Shown piece by piece: positions 1-11,190 of a DNA stretch of 64,000 nucleotides. The stretch comes from Himantopus leucocephalus (Eukaryota; Chordata; Aves; Charadriiformes; Recurvirostridae): the NCBI GenBank assembly GCA_003993805.1, contig RSEF01000006.1, forward strand, positions 26,941,402 to 27,005,401. The letters are read 5' to 3'. A program made the translations under genes and the position numbers. The notes beneath the pieces are model-generated. The model was not told the DNA's origin, made no database searches, and saw only the letters and a list, made by a program, of their open reading frames with translations. How positions within the stretch are numbered: position 1 is the stretch's first letter; every line of letters starts with the position of its first letter.

Positions 1-364
1 ATCTCCACAAGCTGGAGGAAAAAAAAAGAGATGAGGTTTGTCAAACTGGCACAAGTTATTTGCTCAGTGTTAATGAGGTGGTGTTGACAGCTGAGCAGAA
101 GAACAGTTACAGCTTTTTTCACTGCTTGAGGCTTGAAGGACTCTGTTTTAAGATGGAATACATCTTAAAGAATGAGTGGTGTCTTGCCTCTGTTTTCATT
201 GTCACCCTTGACCATCTTTTACTGTCACCATTTGCCATTGGATTTTTTGAGGGGTTGATTATCTGTGACCCCAGTTATGATAGGTCTGGGAGGTTCATGA
301 GGTGAATGTTAATGAATCCCTTGTTGTACTGGAACCTTAAAAGACTTCACGTCTTTTGGGATAT

Positions 365-425
365 CTGAAGCAACCTATCTCATCTCCCTGTGCCTCAGTT
401 TCTTCAGCTAAGCTGTACAGATAAA
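365..425 (+). mobile_element. MIR-type SINE remnant
   Basis: The word CTGTGCCTCAGTTTC at 388-402 is identical to the conserved core of MIR and related tRNA-derived amniote SINEs. The preceding AAGCAACCTATCTCATCTCC resembles the 'caagttacttaacctct' segment. The following sequence resembles 'ctcatctgtaaaatgg' only loosely. A short, old fragment in sense orientation. Confidence 0.55.
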
Positions 426-1984
426 ACATCTTTGCCTTTTTTTCCTAGCTACAAAAGCGTGTCTCTGAAATCCCTTTCTAAGGGGAATATACTACACTCG
501 AGTTACGGTGGTCCTCCCAAGCTACTGTTAGTTGAGGTGCTTTGTGCTGCTGCAAAAAGCTGTGCTTTACGTTGACACAGCAAAGGAACATACCATCTCA
601 TTAAAAGTGCACCTACAGGCAGAGAGGTTGCTCTTGGTAAGCGTCACAATCTGGCCATTTCTGACCTATGTAACATGTCTCTGTCACATGGACTAAACCA
701 CGTTCTTGCTTAACATGGACCAGCAGAGCTCCTGAAAGAAACAAAATCGTCTCTGTTACATGCAGATTCAAGCAGCAATGATCTAAAATTTCTACGCTGC
801 GGCAAGTAATGGCTGCTCAGCTGAGCTGTGGGACGTATGTGTGCTTCTGGTCCATTGTTAAGGAAAGTTGTCAGGAATCCATTTTAAGTGAATCTGCTTT
901 ATTTTTCAACTGTGATGGATTAGCAATCTTGTCAACAGATGAACAGTAGCTTTTTAAGATACTACCTGAATTGCTTTCTACTGAAGTACAATTCCCAGAA
1001 AATTCTCTGTGCCCTCCAGTGCTTCTCTATGCTTTTCATCTTTGTCCTGTGAAGTAGGACAGAGCTATACGACTCCCATTAAAGAGATCAGATAGTACAT
1101 CTCCATGATCCCCATTAACATCAGGAGTGGATCTGGGGTAAAAAAGGGCACCTTTCAGCTCTCTTCCTCCAGTCCCTCAGCTCCTGCAGACTGCACAGCT
1201 CAGTCTGAATTTCAGAGGATTATGGGCTGGAGCCTACTTTTGATTATAGTGATATAAAGCTGGAGTCCCCTGGCTTTGAGGGACAGGTCTATTGTATTTG
1301 CAAACAGACACATGTTTTCAGAGAGCATTTTTGCTCCCAGCCTGCTGTGCTGGTGTGCAAACTTTCTCCACCTTCCTCCCTGGCAGCCAGCTCCCTCCAA
1401 TCGCTCATTCAGAGTTTATTTGTAAATGAGCAATGAACAGGGAGAGAGCAAATGATCTGCTGAGGGAACAGTGATCACCCTGATTAATATTCTGTCGTTT
1501 CTCCCAAGTCACAGGGTAGGTGACCACAGCCCCATCAGAGAAGTCCCGCCTGCCCAGTTCTTTGGAGAAACAATTATAAAATGCAAATATTGAGAGAACC
1601 AACTCAGTATCTCGTAATCTTCAATATTATTTCCTGGACACGGGTTACATGTGAGAAACAAAGTCAAATAAGCCTTTTTCTCATCAGCCTGGCTTTGCTG
1701 TTCAAATAAGATGGGGTAGGGCAGGGAGAAGGCTGAAGTGGATGCTCTTTTGCCATGAGCCAAAATCCACTGAACAAGAGTCAGGCCAGACAGCCCAGAA
1801 ACTTCTTACTTGCACTCTTAACTGACTGCCAGTGTCACAGCTCTTCTCCTGCTAGCTGCATCCTGGAAAAGCCTGTTCTCAATTCACTGGAGAGAGAAAG
1901 TCTTGAAGAGCTCAAGTTGGGGTGGGGGGAATGAGTTCTCCTGGTGTCCAGTCCCTTTTTCCCTGTGTACCCAGGAAAAACTCA

Positions 1985-2035
1985 CACAGAGCTCTCCTGT
2001 GCCTCAGTTTCTTTCCCAATGAAAACCAGTGCCAC
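1985..2035 (+). mobile_element. MIR-type SINE core remnant
   Basis: CTGTGCCTCAGTTTC recurs here at 1997-2011, the same 15-bp core as the copy near 388. Flanking similarity is weak, so the ends are uncertain. Two copies of this word within 1.7 kb are better explained by a shared SINE core than by chance. Confidence 0.5.
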
Positions 2036-2684
2036 CCTGCCTTCCTCTCCTTTGTCGAGGCTGGGTTTGGATCAGAGGAAAAACTCTTGTAGACCCTGGA
2101 TCAGAACCAAGACTCTTGAATGAGGTGTTATCAAACAGACATCCAAGGAAAAGCAAACACAATTGATTCCCATTCTCTGGTAACACCATTTGGAAAAGAA
2201 TGACATGAAGACAGAGAGAGTTTCATGAGGAAGTCAAGCCTCGACGTGTTTATTTAGAAGCTCTGCCTTTTGGTGGAAGCTGCAAACCGTGTACACTATC
2301 AAACAGCAAAAACCACTCCAAATTAAAAATGTAATAAACTAGAATATATTGAGCAGCATGAATATATTAGTCCAAAATAATCAAAACATAAAAGGAAAAG
2401 AAATGTTAGAATGGGTCTGTGACTTCTTTTTACGGTAGGATACTGCTAAAGTGGTTCCTGAGTGGGAAAAATGAACCTCAAGTCTCAGTTATTCATCCTG
2501 ATGATGGGACGGTATTTTTGCCTTGTAAAGCTGTATCATGCTAATGCTATTGCTGTCATACCAACAAGGTTTACGATTTCCTCCTGAATCTTCTTGCTGT
2601 TGTTCTCCATTTTTAAGATCCTATTAAAATAACCAGGTTACTTGCAAAGAAGGATAGTCTTGCAGTACTCACACATGGAAATGA

Positions 2685-2760
2685 GGCTCAAGAGATCTGG
2701 ATTTGACTACTGATAGGCTCACCAGTCTCCTACGTAAGCTTAAGCAGTGGCTTAGGTTGT
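2685..2760 (+). mobile_element. Possible MIR-type SINE remnant
   Basis: The stretch GATCTGGATTTGACTACTGA followed by a 'cctacgtaagcttaagcagtggctta' segment loosely resembles the box-B end of a tRNA-derived SINE (MIR: 'gggttcgaatcccggctctgccactta...'). It is much decayed. The assignment is by eye only. Confidence 0.25.
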
Positions 2761-5700
2761 GGATATGCAAGTGGGTTAACTCAGTGCAAGACAAGTTGTC
2801 TTCATTATAAACCAAAAATCTAAAGCCTGCAAACACAAGATACAGGCTTTAACTGTTCTAGTTGTGTCCCAGGAATGACAAATTTACCCCGGGATTAATC
2901 AGGGATAAGCATTTCATCATCTAGAACATCTGCCTTTTCATATGCCTTTTCCTCCTTAGTACACAGTTGTGGTGGGGTGATTTGTTGGGGTTTATACCCT
3001 GTATTTAATTTCTCAGTTCAGGTGGTGCTTATTCACAGTTCATCAGTACGCTATGTCTTGAGCTGGGAGAAATGTTTTCAGATGAGCAGCTAGAGACTGA
3101 ATCAATTCAGAAACTCAGGGTGTTTTGGGTGAATCATTTCCATCAAAAAAGCAAAAAGTGAAAATAACTTGACAAGAGCCCTGCTGTGCTGATTCAAAGC
3201 TTTTGCAGAGGTTCCATTTCTTCTTTTGGAAATAGCAATTACACATCTTTAATCTTGCTAATTAATCTTTACAATAATCCTGGAAAACAAAATGTTTTTT
3301 ATAAACTGTGAGTTTTTCTTTAGTGAGGGGACTCCAGTTAGGAACATAGAAACCCTTTCATCAACCTAAACTGAGTGATTTTTTTTCTTTGCTTGGTGTA
3401 AATGCTTAAAAGAAAAATCAATTGTTTCTGCAAGGTCTGTGTTTTATGATGAGAGAGCCATAACACCTCTTGTCTGTGGGTCTGCCCAATCCAGAGGCTG
3501 CGGTTACAAAAGCGTTTCTCTTGGCAGCTGTTCTGATTTTAGCTGTCCCCCTGCTCCTCCCTTAAGCACGCAGTCCCCCTGTTCCTCACCTAAGCTCCCA
3601 CTGTCTTGTCACCTCATTTCCACCCTTGGCCATGCATTTCTGCTCCCACATGGCTCTCTTCATCATGGTCCTTTAAGGGGCTATCAAGACCACAGAGTTG
3701 AGCTGGTTTAAAATAACCATTCCTTCCCTTACCCCTTTCTTGAGATTTATTTTTAAGCTGGATCAGTTCCTTGAGTGACTGATCAGAGAACAACGTGATT
3801 CACCAGACGGTTACATCAATGCGGCTGAACCGGTATTTTACAGCAGTAAGAGGAGAGGTGCTGCTGGAAGAGGGGAGTTACAGTTGGTGCTGAATTAAAT
3901 GCTCTGTAACGATGGGCTGCCATCAGAGCTGTGATTGCAGCTTCCTTCAGACTCCACTGACTTTAATCTACTGCTAACTGTGTAGGTTTGTCAATGCAGG
4001 ATAAGGCTTTGTATGGACTATTAGATGAAGAATTTATCAAGTATTGATTTAGCTCCTGCTAGGTTATCTAGCCTTCCCTGACCCTTCTGCTGCTTCAGTT
4101 TCATTGTTATTCATGTCTGAATAACTGTTAGTAAAAATCAGGGTTGGTAATTTGGGTTTGTAATTGGATCTGATAACTAAATAAGTAGGAAAGAAAAAAA
4201 ACACGACAAAAATGTGCTAATCATGAATAATTACAATCCCAAATTAACAACTCCATTACTTTCTCTCCAAAACAAACATGCCCCCCTTCAATCTTAGTTT
4301 CAGAAACTGAAAGGTATGGGTTGCAGGTTCCTAAACAAAACCTAGAAGGAGAGATCATTCTAGCAAGAGTCCTCAGCACTGAGACCTTTCAGAATGAAAC
4401 TACTGGACTGGAAACTGTCCTTGTCCCAGGTGCACGGCACAGAAGTGGTAGCTCTGGCAGAAGGCAGTGCCTTGAAACTCCAGCATCTAAGGCAGACATG
4501 TGCTCTGCCAAGTTTTCAGAGATCAGCAAGAGCTCAGGGACAGAGTACAGGGAGAAATTTCTGCAATGCTTTTCATTCCTTGCTGCGACAGAGAAAGGAA
4601 AGTAGGACGAGACTGACGAGTTCTTGTGAGAGAGAGGTAAAGGCGAACAGAAAATCAACCCAAACTTCACCATCTCTCACTGCAGCCTTCAGTTGCCATC
4701 TCAAGGTCCTACTTGTCTGTCATGCTGAGGGAGTGATTTTGGAAATACACCTTACCATCTTTCACTTGTCTATCGTATGAAGCGTGGCCTCCTGACAAGT
4801 TGCCTTTCATACAGTGTACGTTCTGTTAATTGATTGATTGAGGAGAAGGCTGGGCTGTATGCGGGGTGGGTTGATGCCCAGAAAAGATCTAGGCTTACTT
4901 TCAAAAAGACTTTCTACGTGGCTGTGGTTTCGCCACCAACAAGCAGCTTTGTTGCTATAGCTGTGACCAGTGTGGCTGAGAAGCTGCCTGTACAGACTGG
5001 GCAAGTGAGCAGATATTTTTGTCCTTTTGAGTCACAATTATGAGAATCTCATTGCAGGCATTCATTCTGTATTGCAGCTCATTTGTGATTAACAAAATGC
5101 AGACTGTTTCTCTTTAGAAATACAGGCAGGCAAATGTACGACACCAGCAAATTTTGTACTGCTTATCTGAATCTCCGCCATGGAAGAATGCAGCCTGATG
5201 TATTTACTGAGTGCTGGTAAATGGTCTGTGCGTTAATTGGAGTTGGATCTCGTACTTTTAGGATTGCAAGAGGCCTTTTGTATGAAATGGTCACAATGTA
5301 ACCTGCAAGCCCATTAAACTCTTATGGCTCCACGTGTAATTTAGGGACAGAGCTGTGATTAACAATTTAGAGAGGGATCCTTTTCCAAAAACTTTTGCAC
5401 CATTCAGGACTGGGGCATTGCCTTCACCCAACAGAGAAATGTTACAGTGCTTTACTATGAATTTATAGATGAGATCTGAATCTTGAATGATGCTGGGCAG
5501 CATCAAAATGTTATTTCCCAAAAGGCAAAAATATTTCAGTAGTCTGGAAATTTTTGAATTGCCACCAATACTTCCTCAGCTAGGTGGGTTTAATAGGATA
5601 TGCTTTAAAGATTCAGAAGGAGCAGTTCATTTGAAGGTTGATATCACCTTGGCTTGAGAAAATGCCTTTATGTGTGACTGACATCCTTGGGGTTTTTTCC

Positions 5701-6754
5701 CCCTAAAACCAGCAATGGAGCCCTCTTTGCCCACTGCAGTGTCCTAGTTATGCCTATGTGTGACATTCCTAATACAAGCTGTCATGCAGTGGCAGATCTG
5801 ATCTATTTTCTTATGAGTTTGCAAAAAAAAGTTTAACTATAGTTCAGTGTGTATGACAGTATACCTCCATCTTTTTCCTACATTTTACATTGCAAGCGGT
5901 TGGCAAAGAGGGAGGGAAGCAATCAATAACTAGATCATTCAGCACCCTGAGGAGAGATCTAAACTATGGAGTACTGTTACCCTCTGGGACTTGCATGTAC
6001 AGTACAGTAACTCTGCAGCTGGGTGGGCATGCAGGTAAAAATCATTACCATAGATGTCCCAGAGGCAGCTTTTCCCAGCATCTCCTTTTTCAGAGAGAGA
6101 GAAAAAAAAAAAAACAAAACCACTCTGAAGACTGTATACCTTTACATGTTCATTTATAGTATTGCCCATTTTTTGCCTCTCTATTCAGGTCTCCTTTTTG
6201 CATCTCCTTGCAATTGTCTCAGCTCCTAGTTTTGCAAGGCATTGGTTATTCCATCAAAATGCCCCTGCTCCTTCATGTACAGAGGAACATTTCACTCTTC
6301 CTCTGTTAATATACACAGTGTCCATCTCATTGCTGCATCCAGCTACATGTAGGGAATACAACAGTCATGTTCATCATGACACTCGGCAAAATAGGTCACC
6401 TTCTTTGACGTCTACTTTTTAGACCAGCTTTAGCCTTGAGAAATTTGCAAATGCCATCTCTCTTTTCTCTTGAGAACATTTTGCTTCCACGTGTTGGTTC
6501 AGAATGTTGTACATATAACACATTTACCAAAAGTTTGTTAAAGTAACTATATATCCTGGGGCATCGTGCAAAGTCCTAGGCAGAATATAGAAAGATGAAA
6601 CAAAGCTGGGATTAAACCTCTAGAAATGCTTTCCTCTTGTTGTCAGAGTTGCTGTACTCCAAGAACACACAAGTCTGAAGTATTCTGCATCCTTACAGTG
6701 ACCGCAATACTTGCAAGCATGCTGATAACACGTGCTGAGCAGGAGGTCTCATAA

Positions 6755-6826
6755 GTCTCTCTGAGACATATATATGTCTCTATCTCTCTCTCTATGTCTC
6801 TCTATCTCTGTATATATGTCTCTATA
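6755..6826. repeat. TCTC/TATATG simple repeat
   Basis: The sequence alternates between TCTCTCTC and ATATATATG units, roughly a compound microsatellite of TCTATCTCTC and TATATGTC words over about 70 bp. It is impure, so probably an old microsatellite. Confidence 0.9.
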
Positions 6827-7020
6827 AATGGGAAGATGGTGTTGAAATGGTTTCTCAGTCCTCCCACCCTCTTTTTTCTTTTTTTGTGAAGCCTTTCTCC
6901 TCCTCCTTGTTCTATTCTTCGTGTCGGTTGCAAAGTATGCTGAAGCAGTCTGCTCCTTGTCACATTTTAGGAGGAAAATGACATTGATATTGGACTAAAT
7001 GCAAAAAGAGACATTCCCCT

Positions 7021-7310
7021 AGTGAAAACTGGCTAATTGATGTCAAATCAAATAACTTTAAAGAGCTGCGATGGCTACAAATCAGATCAGAGAGGGCAAT
7101 ACCAGTTCATTCTACTTCACGCGGGGGCTGTGCTTTGCAGTTCAAGTGACAGCACTTTTGCATTCAGGGCTTCTTTATAACCCAAACAAATCAAATCTCA
7201 AATCTTTTTGATCTTGATGCCTGACAATAGTTGATGATTAAAACTACTGCAGTGGAGCCTGGGAATGTATTATTTTTATTATAAATAGCTGCAGTCTTGC
7301 CATTGCCTGT
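7021..7310. promoter_or_regulatory. Possible conserved non-coding element
   Basis: This unique, AT-rich stretch has the look of vertebrate conserved elements. It contains a homeodomain-like CTAATTGA near 7033, AAATCAAATAAC, a TGATGATTAAAAC segment near 7230, and a TTTATTATAAATAGCTGCAG segment with an E-box-free CAGCTG-like end. There are no repeats and no open frame. Only composition and motif density support this. Confidence 0.25.
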
Positions 7311-8772
7311 TCTCTTCTATGGGTATGGAGGCTCAAGGCAAGAAAAGCTGGGGAGAATATAATAGATGCTAACAAGAGAGGTCAGGTGAGACCAGGGAAA
7401 AAAATATTTCTAATAGATTAATTTTAAGGACACCAGGCTTCTCTGTCTCTTTATTTCTGTGCTTTAGATTTCAACATAAAAGGTAACAAAACATAAAGAA
7501 TATTTTAAAAACTAAAAGCTAGTTTCCCAGTGATGATTCTCTGAATTAAGACTGAATTATCCATTAAAGAAGCAGTTTTAGACTGTACCCACTCACTGCT
7601 GCACCGAGAGATGGAAGCTCACTCTCCACAAGTTCCTCGGGGCACATGAGTAAATCTGAACTCCGCTCTGGGCATTAGAATATGGTAAATCTTTTAAAGA
7701 ACAACAGGGAGGCTAAAAATTAAGCAAAAATTTGTGAGAAGTGATGGCTGACAGAAGGAGTAAGAAGTCTATTTTTTTAAACAGGTGGCTCATCGATTGT
7801 CTGATGAGGGGAACGGTTTTCCTTAGACAGATTCATTTGGACCCAAAACTTTTAGAGGGCCTCTGACCTTTTCTAATAAGTGTTGTGAGTGGGTAGGACA
7901 CAGGGGACTTTCACCCTAGAAGCCTCGTGGCACATCAAAGCCCGTTGCTTGCGCTAACCAGCCTGCCAGAGAGGCCAGATACTGCACGGGACACTGCCAA
8001 CACAACTGTGAGGCTGTTTTCAGAAGAAAAAAAGCCAAATGGTCCAGACATGTTACCTCTGCCTGGAAATGTCCCGTGTCCCTCCACCCTTTTTTTTTTT
8101 TTGCTGCATAGCGCAAGGCAATGCTCAGACTAAGTCTGAAGCTGATCTGCCCTCGGTAGGTGGATATTTGTACTCAAGTAATCCTGAAGTTCAGACAAAT
8201 ACCATTAAGAAGGGCTACAGTTTTTCACCAGAAACAGAAACTGTCACACTAGAAATAGGTCTCAGGGAAAAACAAGCCTGCAGTTGCGCCATGTTTCTCT
8301 TCCTACCACAAGCAGCAATGGTTAGAAATCTTACCCAAAGCCTGTTTCCATCCTGGATTGGAGTGAATGCAACATCAGTAGACACATTGGCAGCAAAATA
8401 TTTGGCACACATCACTGCTTTCATCCTTTCCAAAGCCCTACAAGAGACTATTAATGTCTTGTTGCAGATCTTTCACATTAATAGTATGATGACAACATAG
8501 GAATGTCTGTACCTGTTCAGATCAAGGGCTGTCAGAGTTTCGTCTCCAGCAGTAGCCACCAGTAGTTGCCTAGGGAAGAATAAGAATGAGACAAGTGATT
8601 TTTCAATTTTCCCCACATAGTCTCCCTACCAGACTATTTCATATCAGGAGATTTCCTGAACCTGGTTTCATTTGCCTACCATGCACATAAAAATGGGATA
8701 ATGAAGAAGAATCTTTATAGAAAACAGGAAAATCTGCAAGAAGAAAATTCTTTGGATGTTTTTTAAGGCTGT

Positions 8773-8830
8773 GGACTAGATCTTCAACTGGATTAAATTA
8801 GCACAGTGCAGATGAGGCTAATTAGTTGAT
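8773..8830. repeat. Possible ancient sauropsid interspersed repeat
   Basis: GACTAGATCTTCAACTGGAT followed by TAAATTAGCACAGTGCAGAT resembles an old interspersed motif common in bird, turtle and crocodile DNA ('agatcctcagctggtgtaaatcagcatagc'). I recognise this from memory and the match is partial. Confidence 0.35.
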
Positions 8831-8891
8831 AGCAGTGGAGGTAAAATGATTCTTCTTCTTCCCAAAGTTTTGTTGAAGCGTATATTTTACT

Positions 8892-8950
8892 TAAAAAAAA
8901 AACCCAAACCAAACCAAAACAAAAAACCACAAACCCAAACAACCAAAAAC
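8892..8950. repeat. A/C-rich low-complexity (AAACC/AAAC) tract
   Basis: After ten A residues come AACCC, AAACC and CAAAA type units for about 60 bp, with almost no G or T. This is a low-complexity tract. It could be a decayed poly-A derived satellite, but no retroposon body is visible upstream. Confidence 0.9.
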
Positions 8951-9349
8951 ATAGATGAAAATCACTAATGAAAATCTTGGAACATGTTCCAGTTTTTTAA
9001 TAAAACCCTTGCTTAGCAATGTTCTATTAGTCTATTCGGAAGGACGGTCCAAACTGTATCAAAACCTAAGACCTTTTGGATAGCATCACCCAGATCTGCT
9101 CTGTGGCTCTCATTTTATGCCAATTCAGTAAGAAAGTACCTGCTGTTGTGTATTTTCAGGAGAAGCACGCCAGGTTTTAAAGCTGGCTTTAATTTTTTCA
9201 TTGTAGACTATTTTTTTAAAAAGAATAAAAATGGAAGAAAAGGTAAGCCATGTGCTCAGCTGGGCTTAGTATGAATTAACATCATTCCTTGCAGCAGGTG
9301 CTTTGCATATTCAAAGACAGACAGGCTGTAGATCTTTTTTTTTCTCTCT

Positions 9350-9430
9350 GCAGGATGATAATTAGTAATAAAGACTGAATGATTCCCAGTCTGATTGCTG
9401 ACACACATTTACAATTTATCTCATGGCGAG
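9350..9430. promoter_or_regulatory. Possible conserved non-coding element
   Basis: GGATGATAATTAGTAATAAA and a following TGATTGCTGACACACATTTA segment combine homeodomain-like TAATTAG with PBX/MEIS-like TGATTG and CTGACA words in 80 bp of repeat-free sequence. A weak call. Confidence 0.2.
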
Positions 9431-11134
9431 CTCTGGATAGAGGACATTTTCAGAACAGATTGGGAGTTAGGCAGAAGAGATTCATGTTCAAAGACATCCC
9501 TTAAAATTTAGTTGGCAGACAAGGTCCTAAAACTAAGATTAGCTTTTCAGATTGGTTTTAGTATTAGTGAAATGTAAAATACAACCGTTATATAGGAGGG
9601 TGGTGGAGGGGAAGGGTGGGGAGGGGGTGTACGTTTAGACTAGAGAGAGCAGACAACTTGAACCAGGTGGTGAAACTTAACGGTGAAAAAACAGCATAGA
9701 AGAAGACAAAGTGTCCCCACTGCTTTTCCACTACGTAGTTGTGGTACTGAGAGAAATACCAGCTTGGTTTCTTTACTATGCACCTATAGCATGAACAGGA
9801 GCTGATATGGCAGATCAGCTTTGATGCTGGAAACCATTTGTCATGTAAAAGCAAATGGTGACCAATTAAATAAAACTGGAAAAGAAAAGGATGCCTTTTC
9901 TGCTCTTTACATTACAAAACAAAGTTGATCCGACATATGAGCAAGAAATCTTATGCTGCAGACTGGTCATGGGTGGCAAAATGTAGATGGACAGGAAGAG
10001 CTTCAAATGATCATTAGTAACACGAACCAAGTAGAATGGCTCATAAAAAGGCTTTCCTTTTTTTCCTGAGAAGTCTGAATTGTCAACACGCCCAGTGAGC
10101 TTGGCTTTGAGGAACTCATCACGAATAGTTTAAAGGACAGCAGGCTAAACCTGCCCCAACCTTATACCACAATATTGACCTGGAAGGACCTTCCATTACA
10201 AGTAAGTGTTCCTACTACCTTTTATTTCCAGGCTTGTTCAGTCATCTTGGCCCATTCAATCCTTGCTTCCTATGTTGAGGTTATCCACAACGAGAATCAC
10301 TTAATGTCTGTGTGTGGTGATAATTTTTGTGATGTGGGAATATCTTCAGCAAAAAGATCCTGAAGATATCATATTCTTTTAATAAAAATTATTCAGCCCA
10401 AAGCAAGACAAGAGTTACCATGTGTACTGTGTCTTGGATGAGAAATACAGGCCTTTGAAATTCTGCAGTGTTGAGCTAACAAGCCTGCCAGGTGATGTGG
10501 TGTGAAGGGGCAGTGATTTAAAGATCATTTTAAACATTTACTCTGTTTTATTGCAGTGAAGACTTTCCCTTCCCCAAAATTTAAAATTTAAAATGTGCCT
10601 CCACTGAGCATGAGGGCAGTGCTTTTTGCTTTCTGAGATGGAACAGAGCATTTCCTTGATGAAAAAAATATGATTTTGATTTTAAGCAGTAAGAACATTT
10701 TCCCATTGCATATTTTTCATGCTGTGGAAACTAACCATCCACCAAATATTTCAAATGTGAATTCTCAAACAGCTCTGCTGAAAGACATTTTCCTCCTCAT
10801 TTTGTATTAAAGCATAGCCCTGAATGTTGTAATTCCAAACAATGCTCTCCCAGCATCCCCTCCCCCCAGATACCATGGTGTCATCCCCAAATCCGCTATG
10901 CATAAAGGAAGTTTTCCATTCTACTTGTAAAACCTGAAAAGCAGGAGGATAAAGTTAATGGGCTGGAAATTAACAGAGAAAGAAAGGAATGACATAATTT
11001 CATTTTTAAACCTCAAAATGGAGGGGAAAAATAAAGGCATAACAAACTTAACGAAAACACATGGTTCCTAGACATGTGCATGAAAATATACAATGCCACA
11101 GACTCCTTCATCTAGTGAAAAACTGAACAGGGTC

Positions 11135-11190
11135 CCTTTAGCTTTGGTGTATAACACTGATTTACACTTTCTAAGAATCTGTCCTGGGAG
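11135..11190. repeat. Possible ancient sauropsid interspersed repeat
   Basis: TTGGTGTATAACACTGATTT followed by ACACTTTCTAAGAATCTGTC resembles a decayed copy of the same 'ctggtgtaaat ... gaggatctg' class as the element near 8773. Decay is heavy and the ends are guesses. Confidence 0.25.

Larger units (their letters stand above)
1..6754. other. Non-coding unique sequence
   Basis: No gene seen. Apart from the MIR-like fragments near 365, 1985 and 2685, the sequence is unique and moderately AT-rich. The stretch at 1405-1640 (with TGATTAATATTCTG and ACAATTATAAAATGCAAAT) is mildly enhancer-like. The open frames at 4321-4780 on both strands overlap one another and have no protein character. Confidence 0.7.

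Noticed and set aside
3761..3784. Inverted repeat GATCAGT / ACTGATC with a 10-base loop
   Set aside because: A 7-bp stem is common by chance in 64 kb and nothing nearby suggests a functional hairpin.
4828..4846. TTAATTGATTGATTGA run
   Set aside because: Short TTGA-type simple sequence. It could be a homeodomain or PBX-like site, but there is no other support.
8039..8500. 153-codon plus-strand open frame
   Set aside because: The translation includes a phenylalanine run from poly-T, resembles no protein and lacks a promoter or splice context. It is a chance frame.
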